Translations under genes and position numbers: made by a program
Notes under the pieces: model-generated
Databases searched by the model: none
Seen by the model: the letters and a program-made list of their open reading frames with translations, nothing else
Told to the model about the DNA's origin: nothing
Shown: one piece after another, positions 11,323 to 22,451 of the stretch
Layout: each line of letters begins with the position of its first letter
How positions within the stretch are numbered: position 1 is the stretch's first letter
Assembly: GCA_018398585.1 (NCBI GenBank)
Contig: JAGTTD010000018.1
Span: 9,679,501 to 9,743,500, forward strand
Origin: Simmondsia chinensis
Lineage: Eukaryota > Streptophyta > Magnoliopsida > Caryophyllales > Simmondsiaceae
Length of the DNA: 64,000 nucleotides
Reading direction: 5' to 3'

Positions 11323-12410
11323 AAACAGTTTTTAATATTTAACTATTTGATAGTAAAAATTAGTATTGAACATTCATATAAAAATTAATTTAAAATTACA
11401 GACTATGTAAAAGTTAATTTGAAACCGTACAATTGAGAGATAAAATCTAACATTCTATTTTATGATAAAAAATTTATTTTTATATACATATATTTTTAAA
11501 AGTTAAGGATATGACAATTGTAGTCTAGAGTTGTAATTCTAAATATATCACTCTAAATCAAAACAGGGACCTTTGATGTAAATAATCCTATAAATCTTGT
11601 TAAGTATACTTTATGTCAAAATCAGGTAAATTTTTGTTAGAATTTTCAGACAGTAAAAAAACTAATCAGTAATAAACTACAACAATATATAGGTATATAT
11701 TGTCTAATATTATTATCTAACAAAAAAATTACCACATTACGATAGAGGATACATGTATATATATAGATATCTTACAATATGAAATTTTATTATGCCCTAT
11801 GTCAGAATCTGATAAAATTTTGTTTGATTTCTCATGCACTAGAAAAATTAATGTGAGATATTAAACTACGACAATCCAGTGGATTACAAAAAAGTTAGCC
11901 GTATTAAGTATAATTATATTATTAAAGAAATGTGGCATGCTTGCATTATCTAAGAAAAAATATATTGCCCTATGATATATGACACATATATATTGCCGAC
12001 TCATATTCTTTCAACAATCTAACTTGTATCCTCCTATTGAATGAAGCATGACCAACTAAAACTCAAACCCAATATTTGATAAAGTTTAAGCATGATATGA
12101 TTCAACTAATTAATAAAACTTGACCTGAGTTAATTCAAATCTCAATTGGACTCGAATATAAAATGATCCAATTTAATAGGAAGTGGACTGTAATGTACTT
12201 AAATCCTAAAACAATCTAGCTCTATTAATTCAAAACTTGAAATGACTTGTAATTTTGGACATCCAATTCTTTGTAACCAAAAAACTCAAAGTATTTCACA
12301 TAGAATATAGCCTCAATAGTTTAGCTCTAACTCAACGAGTCAAATGTGAAGTCCAATAGAACTATCACCTTGATTTGTTTACTTGAACATTACAAGACCA
12401 ATATGTTCAC
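11323..12410. other. AT-rich sequence without recognised feature
   Basis: No frame of interest, no terminal repeats seen. Short alternating AT tracts only. Confidence 0.4.
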
Positions 12411-12532
12411 TGTTTATTTCCTTAAGGATAGCACCTTGTATATGCATAGGTAAGACTGTATACATCTCACCTCTCTCAGGCCCTTTTTCTTGGCCGAAGC
12501 CCTTTGAGGCACCGAGTTTGTTTTTGTTGTTA
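12411..12532 (+). mobile_element. RTE LINE 3'-end fragment
   Basis: The stretch with ggatagcacc, gtatacatctcacc, cttggccgaagccc and ttgaggcacc(g)agt, ending gtttttgttgttatt, matches the 3' tail of the RTE derivative at 40800-40938, with the same order of blocks. Only the last 120 bp are present, as expected for 5' truncation during target-primed reverse transcription. Confidence 0.65.
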
Positions 12533-12668
12533 TTTTCTCTTCAACTACATATATAATTTATAAACTAAAGACAACAGTGTCTGATATGATGATTACTGCT
12601 GAAAAGACGATTGTTATACTATGTCTTGCATTGCTTTCTCCGACACTAATCAGGGCTAGTTTCCAACA

Positions 12669-13409
12669 AGATGATGTATTTTCAAAATTAAGTATTTAAT
12701 GAAGTATTTCAGAAGTGTTTCATACTTGTTTTGATGTATTTTGGCTTGAGTATGGTGTGTTTCGACACATGGGTTGAATGTGTCGACACACAGTTCTGCA
12801 GAAACATCCTCACGGATTTATGTGTCGACATACAGGTACTGTATATCGACACACATGTCTACAGAACCGCTGTGTGTTAAAGTGAGCGTCGACACCCATT
12901 TCGAGACACAATCTTATAATACCCTGTGTGTTGAAGCAAGTGTCGACACTTACTTCTACACATAGCTCTACAGTGAGTTGTGTGTTGATGTGTGTGTTGA
13001 CTCATAACCTTGTGTGGCAACACATAGCTTTAACACACAGAGCAGTTTTAACCATCACTTTGGGCAGTTTTTTCTGTTTTTGGTGGGTGGTGGTTTTGGA
13101 TATACTTTGGGACGTCTTTACATTACTTTTTCTATATATATGCCCCCTTTTGATGTTTGAAGATTACATACAAAAAAAGACTTTTGTTGATTTGATAGAA
13201 AGAATTTGTGAAAGTCTTGGAAAAGTGTCTTGAGAGTTCATTCTCATTTATATCTCTTTCCTTCTTACACACTTTCTCACTTTATTTTTGGTTCTAGTTG
13301 TATCTCTGAGACTATTTCATTATGCCGAAACAAGTGTTAAGGTAGTGATCACACAGCCTCGTCACCTGAGATTATCCGGTTACCCAGTTTACAAGGAATT
13401 TTTGCAACA
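12669..13409 (+). repeat. 5' LTR of the copia element
   Basis: 741 bp. It shares tgatgtattttcaaaattaag at its start and cagtttacaaggaattttt near its end with the 3' LTR. The U3 region holds many TGTGTCGACACA-like palindromes (12774-13040). A tctatatatatgcccc TATA-like box lies at 13130-13145, and the transcript start presumably lies just beyond it. Confidence 0.9.
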
Positions 13410-13440
13410 ATCTTAAGACTTAAATTCCTAGTTTGGGATG

Positions 13441-14270
13441 GCTTCTTTGCTACGAGAGATGATAGCCAACTTTGTGAAATTGGACTAGTTTGATGGTGGC
13501 AACTCCCGACGTTGGCAAAGGAAGATGCATTTTTTTATTACGACTCTCAACGTGGTGTATGTCCTAAATACACCAATTCCTGATCCTCCAACTAATGAGG
13601 AGGAGACACTATCCGTACAACGTGCCCGTTTGAAGTGGGAGAACGATGGCTACATTCTCAATGGCATGACTAATGCCCTCTTTGACATCTACTTCAATGT
13701 TCCTATCACCAAAGAATTATGGGAAGCCCTTAAAGCACGGTACATGGCTAAGGATGCAACAAGTAAGAAGTTTTTGCTTAGTTAATTTAATAGTTATAAA
13801 ATGGTTGATAATCGTCCAGCAATGGAACAATTTCATGAAATAGAAAGAATATTAAACCATTTTAAACAACACAACATAAACATGGACGACACTATTGTTG
13901 TTTCCTCCTTGATGGACAAACTTCCGCCCTCCTGGAGAGAAATAAAGAGAAGTCCCAAACATAAGCAGAAAGACATGTCTATCAAGGAATTGGCTAACCA
14001 TCTTCGAATTGAGGAATGATACAGGTTGCAAGATGAGAGCAAAGGTCACCCTGGTGACATTGGAAAGATAAATGTCATGGAATAAGGATAATCGAGAAAA
14101 GGATCGAAACAAACCAGATACTTCCCAAATAAACGTGATGACGAGAGGCCAAAGCCTATTTGCTGGGAGTGTCGGAAGCCCTGTCACTTGAGAAGGGACT
14201 GTTATCACCCTAAGAACAAAAAAGGCAAAGGGCAGGATCATCGCACACCAAAAATTCGAATAATAATTTC
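13441..14270 (+). pseudogene. copia gag remnant with zinc knuckle
   Basis: The frame opens at 13441 (MASLLREMIANFVKLD), meets a TAG, and continues with RRWQRKMHFF, an ENDGYILNGM stretch and ELWEALKARYMAKDA. All are typical of the copia UBN2/gag capsid region. After a stop at 13782 it resumes with MEQFHEIERILNHF. A zinc knuckle CX2CX4HX4C is seen at about 14161-14202 (CWEC..HLRRDC). At least three stops break it. In the family, this makes the virus-like particle that packages the RNA. Confidence 0.8.
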
Positions 14271-14651
14271 GTGGCAATGATATCCGAGTTCAACCTAGTC
14301 CAAGATGATGACTCTTGGTGGGTTGATTCGAGGGCTATGAAACATGTTTGTAAAGATAGGAGGCTTTTCAAAGTTTTTGAACCCATAGACGATGAAACTA
14401 TGCTGTTTATAGGTAATGGAGCAACTATATCCGTCAAGAGTAAGAGAAAAGTTGAACTACTTTTCACTTCGGGAAAAACCCTTACCTTGACCGATGTGTG
14501 TTTTCCCCTTGATTCAAAGAAGAACCTCGTATCTGGTAGCCTATTAAATAGGTTCGGGTTCAAGTTGGTAGGTCAACAAATTTGTGTTGTCAAAAGGGGG
14601 GCGTTTGTTGGAAATGGTTACCTGTATGAAGGCATGTTCAAACTAATGTGA
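14271..14651 (+). pseudogene. copia protease remnant
   Basis: 126 codons with SWWVDSRAMKHVC at the active site. Family members have Asp-Ser/Thr-Gly-Ala; here the Gly is Arg and the Ala is shifted by one. The protease would therefore be dead even without the surrounding stops. The flap and C-terminal region (LTLTDVCFPLDSKKNLVS) are well kept. Confidence 0.8.
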
Positions 14652-15771
14652 AAAATAAAATTGTTAGTTTGGTGTATGTGCTTGACTCTTCATTTCTTTG
14701 GCATCAAAGACTTGGTCACATTAATTTCATAGAAACTTATCGTTAATCCCACATATTGAAAGAGTTAATGATAAATGTAGAACATGTATGCTAACAAAAA
14801 TAACGAGACTGTTGTTTTCCTTGGTTCAAAGGGAAACAAGTTTACTTGATTTAGTACATAGTGATTTGTGTGATTTTAAGAGCACTCCGGCTTCAGGAGG
14901 AAAGAAATATTTCATAACTTTTATAGATAATTGCTCTAGATATTGTTATGTGTATCTAATAAATTATAAAGACAAACCACTTGAAAAATTTAAAGCATTT
15001 AAACCTAAAACCGAACTATATTGAGAAACATTCTTGAAAAGCCTTAGATCAAATCGTGGTGGGGAATATTATGATCCCAAATATTTTGAAACCACGGGAA
15101 TAGTACATGGGGTCACGGCACCTTATATGCCACAACAGAATAGCGTGGCTGAGTGAAAAAATCGGACTTTAACCGAGATGGTGAATTCCATGTTGTCTTA
15201 TTCCGAACTCAATGACGGATTTTGGGGTGAGGCCATGCTTACGGCCTGTTATATTTTAAATTGTGCTCCTAATAAAAAAAAGAAGTAAGATTACCCCGTA
15301 TGAACATTGGAACAAACAAGCCCCGAATTTGAACTATCTTAAAGTTTGGGGGTGTAGGATAGTTGTTAAAGTCCCTAAACCTAAGAGGAAAACATTAGGT
15401 GACAGAGGCATTGATTGCATATTTGTTGGATATGTGGCTCATAGTAAAGCCTATCGGTTCTATGTGATTGAATCAAATGGCTATATCAATATTAACACCA
15501 TAATAGAATCGAGAGGTGCTATTTTGATGAAAATCGGTTTACCTCTAATCCTAGACCGAGGGATAATGTACTGGTTGAAAATGACATCCTATGTCAGATG
15601 ATGGAGACAAACATGAGAGGGAAGAAATCCCCGATAATGCTATAGAACTACGGAGGAGTAAAAGAGCTAGGAAAGAAAAATCTTTTGGACCGAACTTCTA
15701 CACATTTTTGGTAGAAGGTACTAAAAACAATGTGGACCCTGTAATATTGTTGTGTCATAGAGTCAGATCCC
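14652..15771 (+). pseudogene. copia integrase remnant
   Basis: Starts with the GAG-pre-integrase motif FLWHQRLGHINF (about 14694), then CRTCMLTK. The core follows with LVHSDLCD, the block KYFITFIDNCSRYCYVYLI, the later NSVAE near 15150, and the C-terminal LKVWGCRI (15340) and FVGY motifs. Stops at 15022 and 15154 and a frameshift near 15280 in an A-run break it. It would insert the cDNA into the genome. Confidence 0.8.
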
Positions 15772-16515
15772 ATGACGTTTGATGATGCTATGAAGTCTCA
15801 TGACGCCTCTTTTTGGAGAGAGGCAATAAATGATGAGATGAACTCCATCAAGAGAAACAATACCTGGATTTTAGTAGACGTTCCACATGGAAACAAGCCT
15901 ATGGGGTGCAAGTTGATCTTCAAGAAGAAGATGAAAGTCGATGGAACTATTGATAAGTTCAATGCCCATTTGGTGGTTAAAGGGTTTACCCAAAAACATG
16001 GGATAGACTACTTTGATACTTATGCCCCGGTGGCAAGGATATCGACAATAAGAGTTCTAATAGCTCTTGCCTCTATTTACAAGCTAGTGATTCACCAAAT
16101 GGATGTGAAAATGACATTCCTAAATGGTGAGCTGGAAGAAGAGGTGTATATGGAACAACCGGAAGGGTTTGTTGTTCCAGGCCAAGAGAGGAAAGTAAGT
16201 AAACTCATACGATCTCCGCATGAGCTTAAGCAAGCCCATTACCAAAAGTTTGATCAAGTTGTTCTAAACAACAGATTCATTATTCCTTTGTATGTCGATG
16301 ATATGCTGATTTTCGGTACTAATTTGGAACAAGTAGAGAAAACTAAACAATTTCTCTCGAGGAACTTTTCTATGAAAGACATGGGTGAGGTAAAAGTTAT
16401 TTTCGGTATAAGAATAATAAGGAGTGGTGACACACTATCCTTGACACAATCTCACTACATTGAAAAGGTGTTGAATAGATTCAACTTTGGTGCTTGTGCA
16501 CCTATGTCTACATAG
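15772..16515 (+). pseudogene. copia reverse transcriptase with an internal deletion
   Basis: A 247-codon frame with the RVT_2 sequence: SFWREAINDEMNSIKRNNTW-like start, LVVKGFTQKHGIDYFDTYAPVA, VHQMDVK-like motif and YVDDMLIFG (catalytic YVDD at 16291-16302). Between SPHELKQA and the YVDD motif, the usual stretch ending in a tyrosine-rich segment is shortened by a few dozen residues. The palm is therefore incomplete although the frame stays open. Confidence 0.85.
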
Positions 16516-17253
16516 ATGGATCCGAGTGTGAAACTTGTACCGAATGAGGGAGCTCTATTGTCACAATTGGAGTATGATAGAGTCAAAGGATGTTTTATGT
16601 ACGCCATGACTAACACAAGGCCGGATATAGCCTTTGCTGTTGAAAAATTAAGTAGGTATACTAGCAATTCGAGCAAATTGCGTTGGCATGCAATATATAG
16701 AGTACTGAAGTATCTTAAGAAAACCAAGGACTATGGTATTTCTTTCCAAGGGTATCCTCCCATTTTGGGAGGATACTTTGATGCTAGCGGGATCTCCGAT
16801 GTGGAAGATCATATATCCATAAACGGACGGATTTTCTTGCTTGGTGCGGGTGCGGTTTCTTAGTGTTCCAAGAAACAAACGTGTATTTCAGATTCCACTA
16901 TGGCAGCAGAGTTTATAGCTCTTGCATCTGCGGCAAAAGAAGCCAAGTGGTTAAAGAATCTCTTATATGAGATTCCTTTGTGGGCTAAGCCGATCTCACC
17001 TATCTTTGTCCATTGTGATAATTATGCTACGGTTTCAAAGGTGTATAGTGAGGTGTACAACGAAAAGTCCAGCCACATTGGTGTGAGACATAGTACAGTG
17101 AGACAACTTATTCGAGCAGAGGTCATCACTGTGGACTTTGTGAGAACAAGTCAGAATCTAGCGGATCGGTCTACGAAAGGCCTAGCTAGAGACTGGGTTT
17201 TGAAGACAAATGAAGGGGTGGGGCTAAAACCCGTCCATTTGAGTCGCCCATGA
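16516..17253 (+). pseudogene. copia RNase H remnant
   Basis: Two frames separated by a single TAG at 16861-16863. The first has FMYAMTNTRPDIAFAVEKLSRY and the substrate-binding YFDAS. The second has STMAAEFIALASAAKEAKWL, FVHCDNYATV and the terminal RTSQNLADRSTKGL. These are in the normal order for copia RNase H. The first Asp of the family motif (DADW) is kept, but the motif is altered to DASG. Confidence 0.85.
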
Positions 17254-17823
17254 TGGACCCTCAACTCAACACTTGGTACAACGCCAGGTCTTGGGTTCCA
17301 TGAGAGAGTTCTATCATCCGTGTGACTGCTAGCACCAAAAGAGAAATTTTCATCCCGCGCATGAAGTGCTTGGTAACTTATGACAGAGGAATAAAGAGGA
17401 TGAGTTTATGCTCTTAATGGATCCGAGTATATATTATTATTGAATGTTGTGTTATAAGGACATGATTAATGGGGTCTACCTTCATGAGTATGAAGTTTGG
17501 CCTCTTCAAAAGAGTGATTTAATGACAAGGGTTTGGCTCTGAAACACTTAAGAAGGGTACAGGACACAAGGCCACAAGTGTATCCATCTGGGAGATGAGT
17601 ATGTGTGTCGGGAGTAAGTCTTGTGCGTGGAGATGTATTCAGTTAGTCAAATGGGATGAATGGTTCAAGGCTTAGTCTACCATTTTCGTTCTGATTAACT
17701 ATAACTTCTCTTCGCTAGGTGAGTGTTCAATCGAAAGACACTTTCATTGATCATAATAAGACTTCCTATTATTTTGAGATGTTATAATATGAGAAAGAAT
17801 GTATTTTAAAAATAGTGGGGGAA

Positions 17824-18506
17824 TGTTGATGTATTTTCAAAATTAAGTATTTAATGAAGTATTTGAGAAGTGTTTCATACTTATTTTGATGTATTTTGGC
17901 CTAAGTATGGGGTGTATCGACACATGAGTTGAATGTGTCAACACACAGTTTTGCAGAAACATCCTCGGGGATTTGTGTGTCGACACACAGGTCTACGGAA
18001 ATGTTGTGCGTTGAAATGAGTGTCGACACTCACTTCGACACAAAATCTTATAGTGAGTTGTGTGTTGATGTGTGTGTCGGCATACAGGGTCTGTGTGTCG
18101 ACACACAGCCCTGTGTCTCGACATACAACTTCGACACACAGGGCAGTTTTGACCGTTACTTTGCGCGATTTTTTCTGTTTTTGGCGGTTGGTTATACTTT
18201 GCGATGTCTTTACATCACTTTTTCTATATATATGCCCCCTTTTGATGTTTGAAGATTACATACAAAAAAAGACTTGTGTTGATTTGATTAAAAGAATTTG
18301 TGAAAGTCTTTGAAAAGTGTCTTGAAAGTTCATTTTCATTTATATCTCTTCTATTCTTTCTTACACACACTCTTACTTTATTTTTGGTTGTTGTTGTATC
18401 TTTAAGACTATTTCACTACGCCAAAATAAGTCTTAAGGAAAGTAATCACACAGCCTTGACACCTAAAATCATTTGGTTACGCAGTTTACAAGGAATTTTT
18501 CCAACA
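17824..18506 (+). repeat. 3' LTR of the copia element
   Basis: 683 bp, from TGTTGATG to CCAACA, preceded by the polypurine tract. It carries the same TGTGTCGACACACA palindromes (17935-18145) and TATA-like box (18225-18240) as the 5' LTR. It is shorter than the 5' copy in the palindrome region, where one unit appears lost or gained. Confidence 0.9.
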
Positions 18507-19132
18507 CGAGGAGTTCGGCTCTAGAAGTATTTACATCCAATTCACCTATTGATTTTGCAAACGTACTACAATTAACGAACCTTTACTAAGATCTTCCTAA
18601 TTATTTGTAGCAATTACGTACCTTTAATTGAAAAAGCTAATCAAGTAACTTGAATAAAACCTTATTTCGTCACTGCAATTTTTAGTGTTAAACTAAAGCG
18701 ATAAAACTTTTGAAAGCCACAATATATATTACACAAAAGACTATTTGAGAGGTGCTACATAATATATAGCTTAGTGTCAAAAAAGCACATAATACATACA
18801 TATCTTCCACTGATCCTACAACGTATATAAAATTTAAAAGTAATATAATACAAAATAAATTAAAATTGTTTCTACATTTATTGTGTCTTAGGATTATTTT
18901 TTATTATATTTTCTGATGTCGTGTCTTAATGTTAAAACTGCTAACATCGATTAGTTTTTGCTCAAGTAATTTTAAAAAAGAATTATAAATATTTTCAAGA
19001 TATTTATATATTTTACAAATTTGTAAATATTTATAAAATAAATTAAAATTTCAATTTTGATATGATGTTTTTGAGAGGAAAAATGTATAGTGACTGCTGT
19101 TGTGGTCATAATTTTACTTAATATTAAGTCAT
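18507..19132. other. AT-rich sequence, no gene
   Basis: Nothing recognisable between the copia and gypsy elements: no frame, no terminal repeat. Confidence 0.5.
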
Positions 19133-19137
19133 TTACC

Positions 19138-19460
19138 TGATAGAGTTTAAATTTATTGATAGGAATTTATGATAAAAATCCAACACAATTGAAGAAGCAG
19201 AAAGTAGAATAGAGAGGAAGAACAGAATGCAGAAGATAGGGAAGGGAAATGTTTATATTTCCATTCATAATCTTCCAACATTACAACTATTCTATATATA
19301 GGTAGAAGAAGGAGGGAGCTCACGCCAGCAACACCTCTTGAGCCTGTAACCAACTTGTCAGGAATAAAACAGGAAAAATAACTAATTATAACCAATTGCA
19401 AGTGAGAGAGTAAAACTGAAATTGAATTAAACTAATAAAATGTATAATAGCCTGTATCAA
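19138..19460 (-). repeat. 3' LTR of the gypsy chromovirus
   Basis: Plus-strand ends TGATAGAG...TATCAA. It differs from the other LTR at nine sites, seven of them transitions. It contains tctatatata (19292-19301), a possible TATA region in minus orientation. Confidence 0.95.
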
Positions 19461-19469
19461 CACCGCCCT

Positions 19470-19699
19470 CGAGAACATCCTTGTCCTCAAGGATGGAAAT
19501 CTGGAAATTTGAGTTGAAGGTCATGCAAAAATTCCCATGTAGCTTCTTCCCTTGGCAAGCCCATCCATTTAACCAAGACCTTGGTAGCTGCACGATGGCC
19601 CCTTCTCACTATTCCTCTGTCCAAAATCACTTCAGGTTGTTTTCTAGGAAGTTCTTCCCAGTCATGTGGAATCGCAAGAGGTTGATTTGGTAAGGGTCC
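19470..19699 (-). pseudogene. Chromodomain tail of the gypsy integrase
   Basis: After the TAG at 19700 the same frame continues, with a tract reading VLVKWMGLPREEATWEFL. This is the conserved core of the integrase-linked chromodomain that defines chromoviruses and directs insertion toward particular chromatin. A one-base insertion near 19488 shifts the last residues (the usual EDK tail). Confidence 0.8.
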
Positions 19700-20737
19700 C
19701 TAATGGATTTTCAGTTGTGATACGTGAAATACATCATGGATCTTGACATTTGATGGTAAGGCCAATTTGCAAGCTACCTTGCCAACGATGCCAATTACCT
19801 GAAAAGGTCCATAGTATTTGGGTGCTAATTTGTGATTGCTACGGTGGGCAACTGTAAGCTGTCTGTAAGGTAGGAGCTTCAAGTAGACCCAATCACCCAA
19901 TTTGAAATTCCGGTCAGATCTTCTGCGATTTGCAATTTGAACCATCCTGTTTTGAGCTCGCTTCAAGTGAAATTTGATGGTATTGATCATTTCCTCCCTT
20001 TTTTGCAAACTTCAGTCTACTGTTTCTACCTTACTTTCTCCGGGCAGATATGGTATGTGTAATGGTGGAGGTTGCCCATAAACCACTTCATATGGAGTCT
20101 TCTGAATTGATGTGTGCCAGGTGGTGTTGTACCACCATTCAGCTAGTGGGAGCCACCTAGACCAATGAGAGGGATGAGAGCTACACATACAACGTAAGTA
20201 AGTCTCAAGCCCTCTATTGACTACTTCAGTTTGGCCGTCAGTTTGAGGGTGGTAGGCAGTGGACAATTGTAGATCGACCCCTTGGATAGAGAATAGTGCT
20301 TGCCAAAAATCACTCTGAAAGACCGGGTCCCGATCACTAACTATGGTGCTTGGGAGGCCGTGGAGTTTGTAGACATGGTCCATGTAAGCCTGGGCCACTT
20401 CCATTGCAGAGTAAGGGTGAGCTAAGGTTATGAAATGTGCTGCCTTGTTGAGCCTATCGACGACCACAAATATTACATCCTTTCCAAAGGACCTTGGAAG
20501 TCCTTCGATGAAATCCATAGACACATCTGTCTAAACAGTCTGAGGTATAGATAGTGGTTGGAGAAGGCCCGGAGAAGCTTGATTGTCGTATTTACATGTT
20601 TCGCAAATCACACACTGTCGGATATATTCCTTCACTGTCTTGCTCATTCCCTTCCAGAAAAAAAGGAATTTAATTCTCCTTAAGGTAGCTTCTCTTCCTG
20701 AATGACCACCACTTGGTGATTCATGAAGCCATTGCAA
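19700..20737 (-). pseudogene. gypsy integrase
   Basis: The zinc-binding N-domain shows HESPSGGHSGREATLRR and CVICETCK. The core has MDFIEGLP (first Asp), VSDRDPVFQSDFW (second Asp) and QTDGQTEVVNR (Glu), so the catalytic triad is intact. The C-terminal part includes [23 protein letters not shown] and VFHVSQLK. Stops are TAG 20531-20533, TGA 20012-20014 and TAG 19700-19702. Confidence 0.93.
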
Positions 20738-20805
20738 GATTTTTTCCTCAGCTTTTCATCTCGACCAACCGCTAATCTGCCTTTCCTCATTAACTGATCA
20801 TGCTG

Positions 20806-21525
20806 CTAGGTATAACGAGGGTGAGCCTGAGGCCTGTTCTGCACCTGCTGTATGATCTTCTCCAGATGGGGATCCGATTGCCATGCTAGCTGCAATAAGT
20901 GATATAAGTTGCTATCCACAGCCGTGAGCATCATACACACCACCTTCTGTCCAGGCAGCCTTGATAGAGCATCAGCAGCCACATTTTCCTTACCCTTCTT
21001 GTACTCAATGATGTAACTGAAACCCAGTAGCTTGGAGAGCCATACTTGTTGAAAATGTGTGTTGATCTTCTGTTCAAGCAAATATTTGAGACTCCTCTGA
21101 TCTGTCCTGATGATGAAGGTGTTGTTTATCAAGTATTGATGCCATTTTTGAACAACATAGACCACGGACAATAGCTCTTTTTCATACACCGAAAGTAACT
21201 GCTGTTTAGGACTAAGATGCTTGCTGATATAGGCTAGAGGGTGATGTTCCTGCATAAGTACAGCTCCTATACCAATGTTACATGCATCTGTTTCCACCTC
21301 AAATCACTTGGAGAAGTCGGGTAAGGCTAGAACTGGTGCAGTACAGAGGGCTTGCTTTAAAGCTTCGAATGCCAATTGAGCCTCATCATCCCACCTCCAC
21401 TGATCTTTCTTGAGCAGAGTCGTCAATGGCTTGGCTATCCTTCCAAATCCTTGTACAAATCTTCGATAGTGGCTATTAATCCCAAGAATCCCCTCAATTG
21501 TTTGGGGTTGCAAGGGACTGGCCAA
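20806..21525 (-). pseudogene. gypsy RNase H region
   Basis: Resumes in a new frame at 21525 (HYRRFVQGFGRIAKPL), with a TGA at 21304-21306. It continues with FEVETDACNIGIGAVL, LSVYEKELLSVVYVVQKW, FIIRTDQRSLKYLLEQ and NVAADALSR. The three acidic residues expected for RNase H are present. A TAG lies at 20806-20808 and a frameshift in the A-run near 20740-20750. Confidence 0.92.
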
Positions 21526-22442
21526 TTAGCAACAGCTTCAACCTTTTTTGGATCGGTAGTGACCCCTTTGAATGAGATCAAATGACCCAAGTATTCGATC
21601 TGATCAATCGCAAAGTTGCACTTACTCTTTTTCACATAGAGCTGATGGTGTTCGAGCAGATTGAAGATTGATCTCAAATGCTTTACATGATCATCAATGG
21701 AAGGACTATATATTAAAATGTCATCGAAAAATACCAGGACAAATTTTCTGAGAAACGGTGCGAAGATTGAGTTCATAAGAGATTGAAAGGTAGAGGGAGC
21801 ATTGGTGAGGCCGAATCGCATCACTCTAAACTCGTAGTGGCCAATATGCGTCTTGAAGGTTGTTTTTGGAATATCATCGGGGCACATTCTGATTTGATGG
21901 TATCCAGATCGAAGGTCCACCTTTGAGAAAACCTTAGATCCTCCCAATTCATCTAAAAGTTCCTCTACTAAGGGTATAGGGAACCTATCCTTAATGGTGG
22001 CTTGATTTAGCTCGCGGTAATCCACACACATCCTCCACCCTCCGTCCTTCTTCTTTACAAGAACAATTGATGATGCATATGGGCTACTGCTGTGCTGAAT
22101 GTAACCTTTAGTCATCAGCTCTTGTGTCATATCCTCAATAGTACTCTTCTGCATTGCTGGATATCGATAAGGCCTCTTATTGACAGGTTGAGATCCTTCT
22201 TTAAGGTGGATTTTGTGATCAAAATTTGGTCTGCTAGGGGGTAATTGCTGTGGCTCCTTGAACAATAACTCATATTGCTGCAGAAGGTCTTGAATTTCAG
22301 CTGATTGAGCTATCGGCTCAGGTTCTGCAATAGAACTCTCAACTGTTGCTGCTGGTGACTCATTCTGCTTGCTGTCAGTGAGAACTACTTGTAATAGAGC
22401 AATGAAAGGAGCTTCGGAAAGGGCCTTGGAGATAGCTTCCAC
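21435..22442 (-). pseudogene. gypsy reverse transcriptase
   Basis: 335 codons, open. It reads LLQQYELLFKEP...LPPSR at the start, KKKDGGWRMCVDYRELN, FSKVDLRSGYHQIRM, FRVMRFGLTNAPSTFQ and FVLVFFDDILIYS. The FFDD variant of the catalytic box is normal for chromoviruses. The frame ends after LRGFLGL by a frameshift near 21480-21500. In an intact element this copies the RNA into DNA inside the particle. Confidence 0.93.
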
Positions 22443-22451
22443 CCCAATGAC

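Larger units (their letters stand above)
12669..18506 (+). mobile_element. Old Ty1-copia LTR retrotransposon, full structure
   Basis: LTRs at 12669-13409 and 17824-18506 flank a plus-strand internal region with gag, protease, integrase, reverse transcriptase and RNase H in copia order. A polypurine tract (gtgggggaa, 17815-17823) abuts the 3' LTR. The LTRs end TGTTG...CAACA; the first bases of the 5' copy are mutated. The LTRs differ by many substitutions and a length difference of about 60 bp. The coding region has many stops and frameshifts, plus a deletion in reverse transcriptase. I could not find a clean target duplication or a canonical tRNA-Met primer site. Confidence 0.9.
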
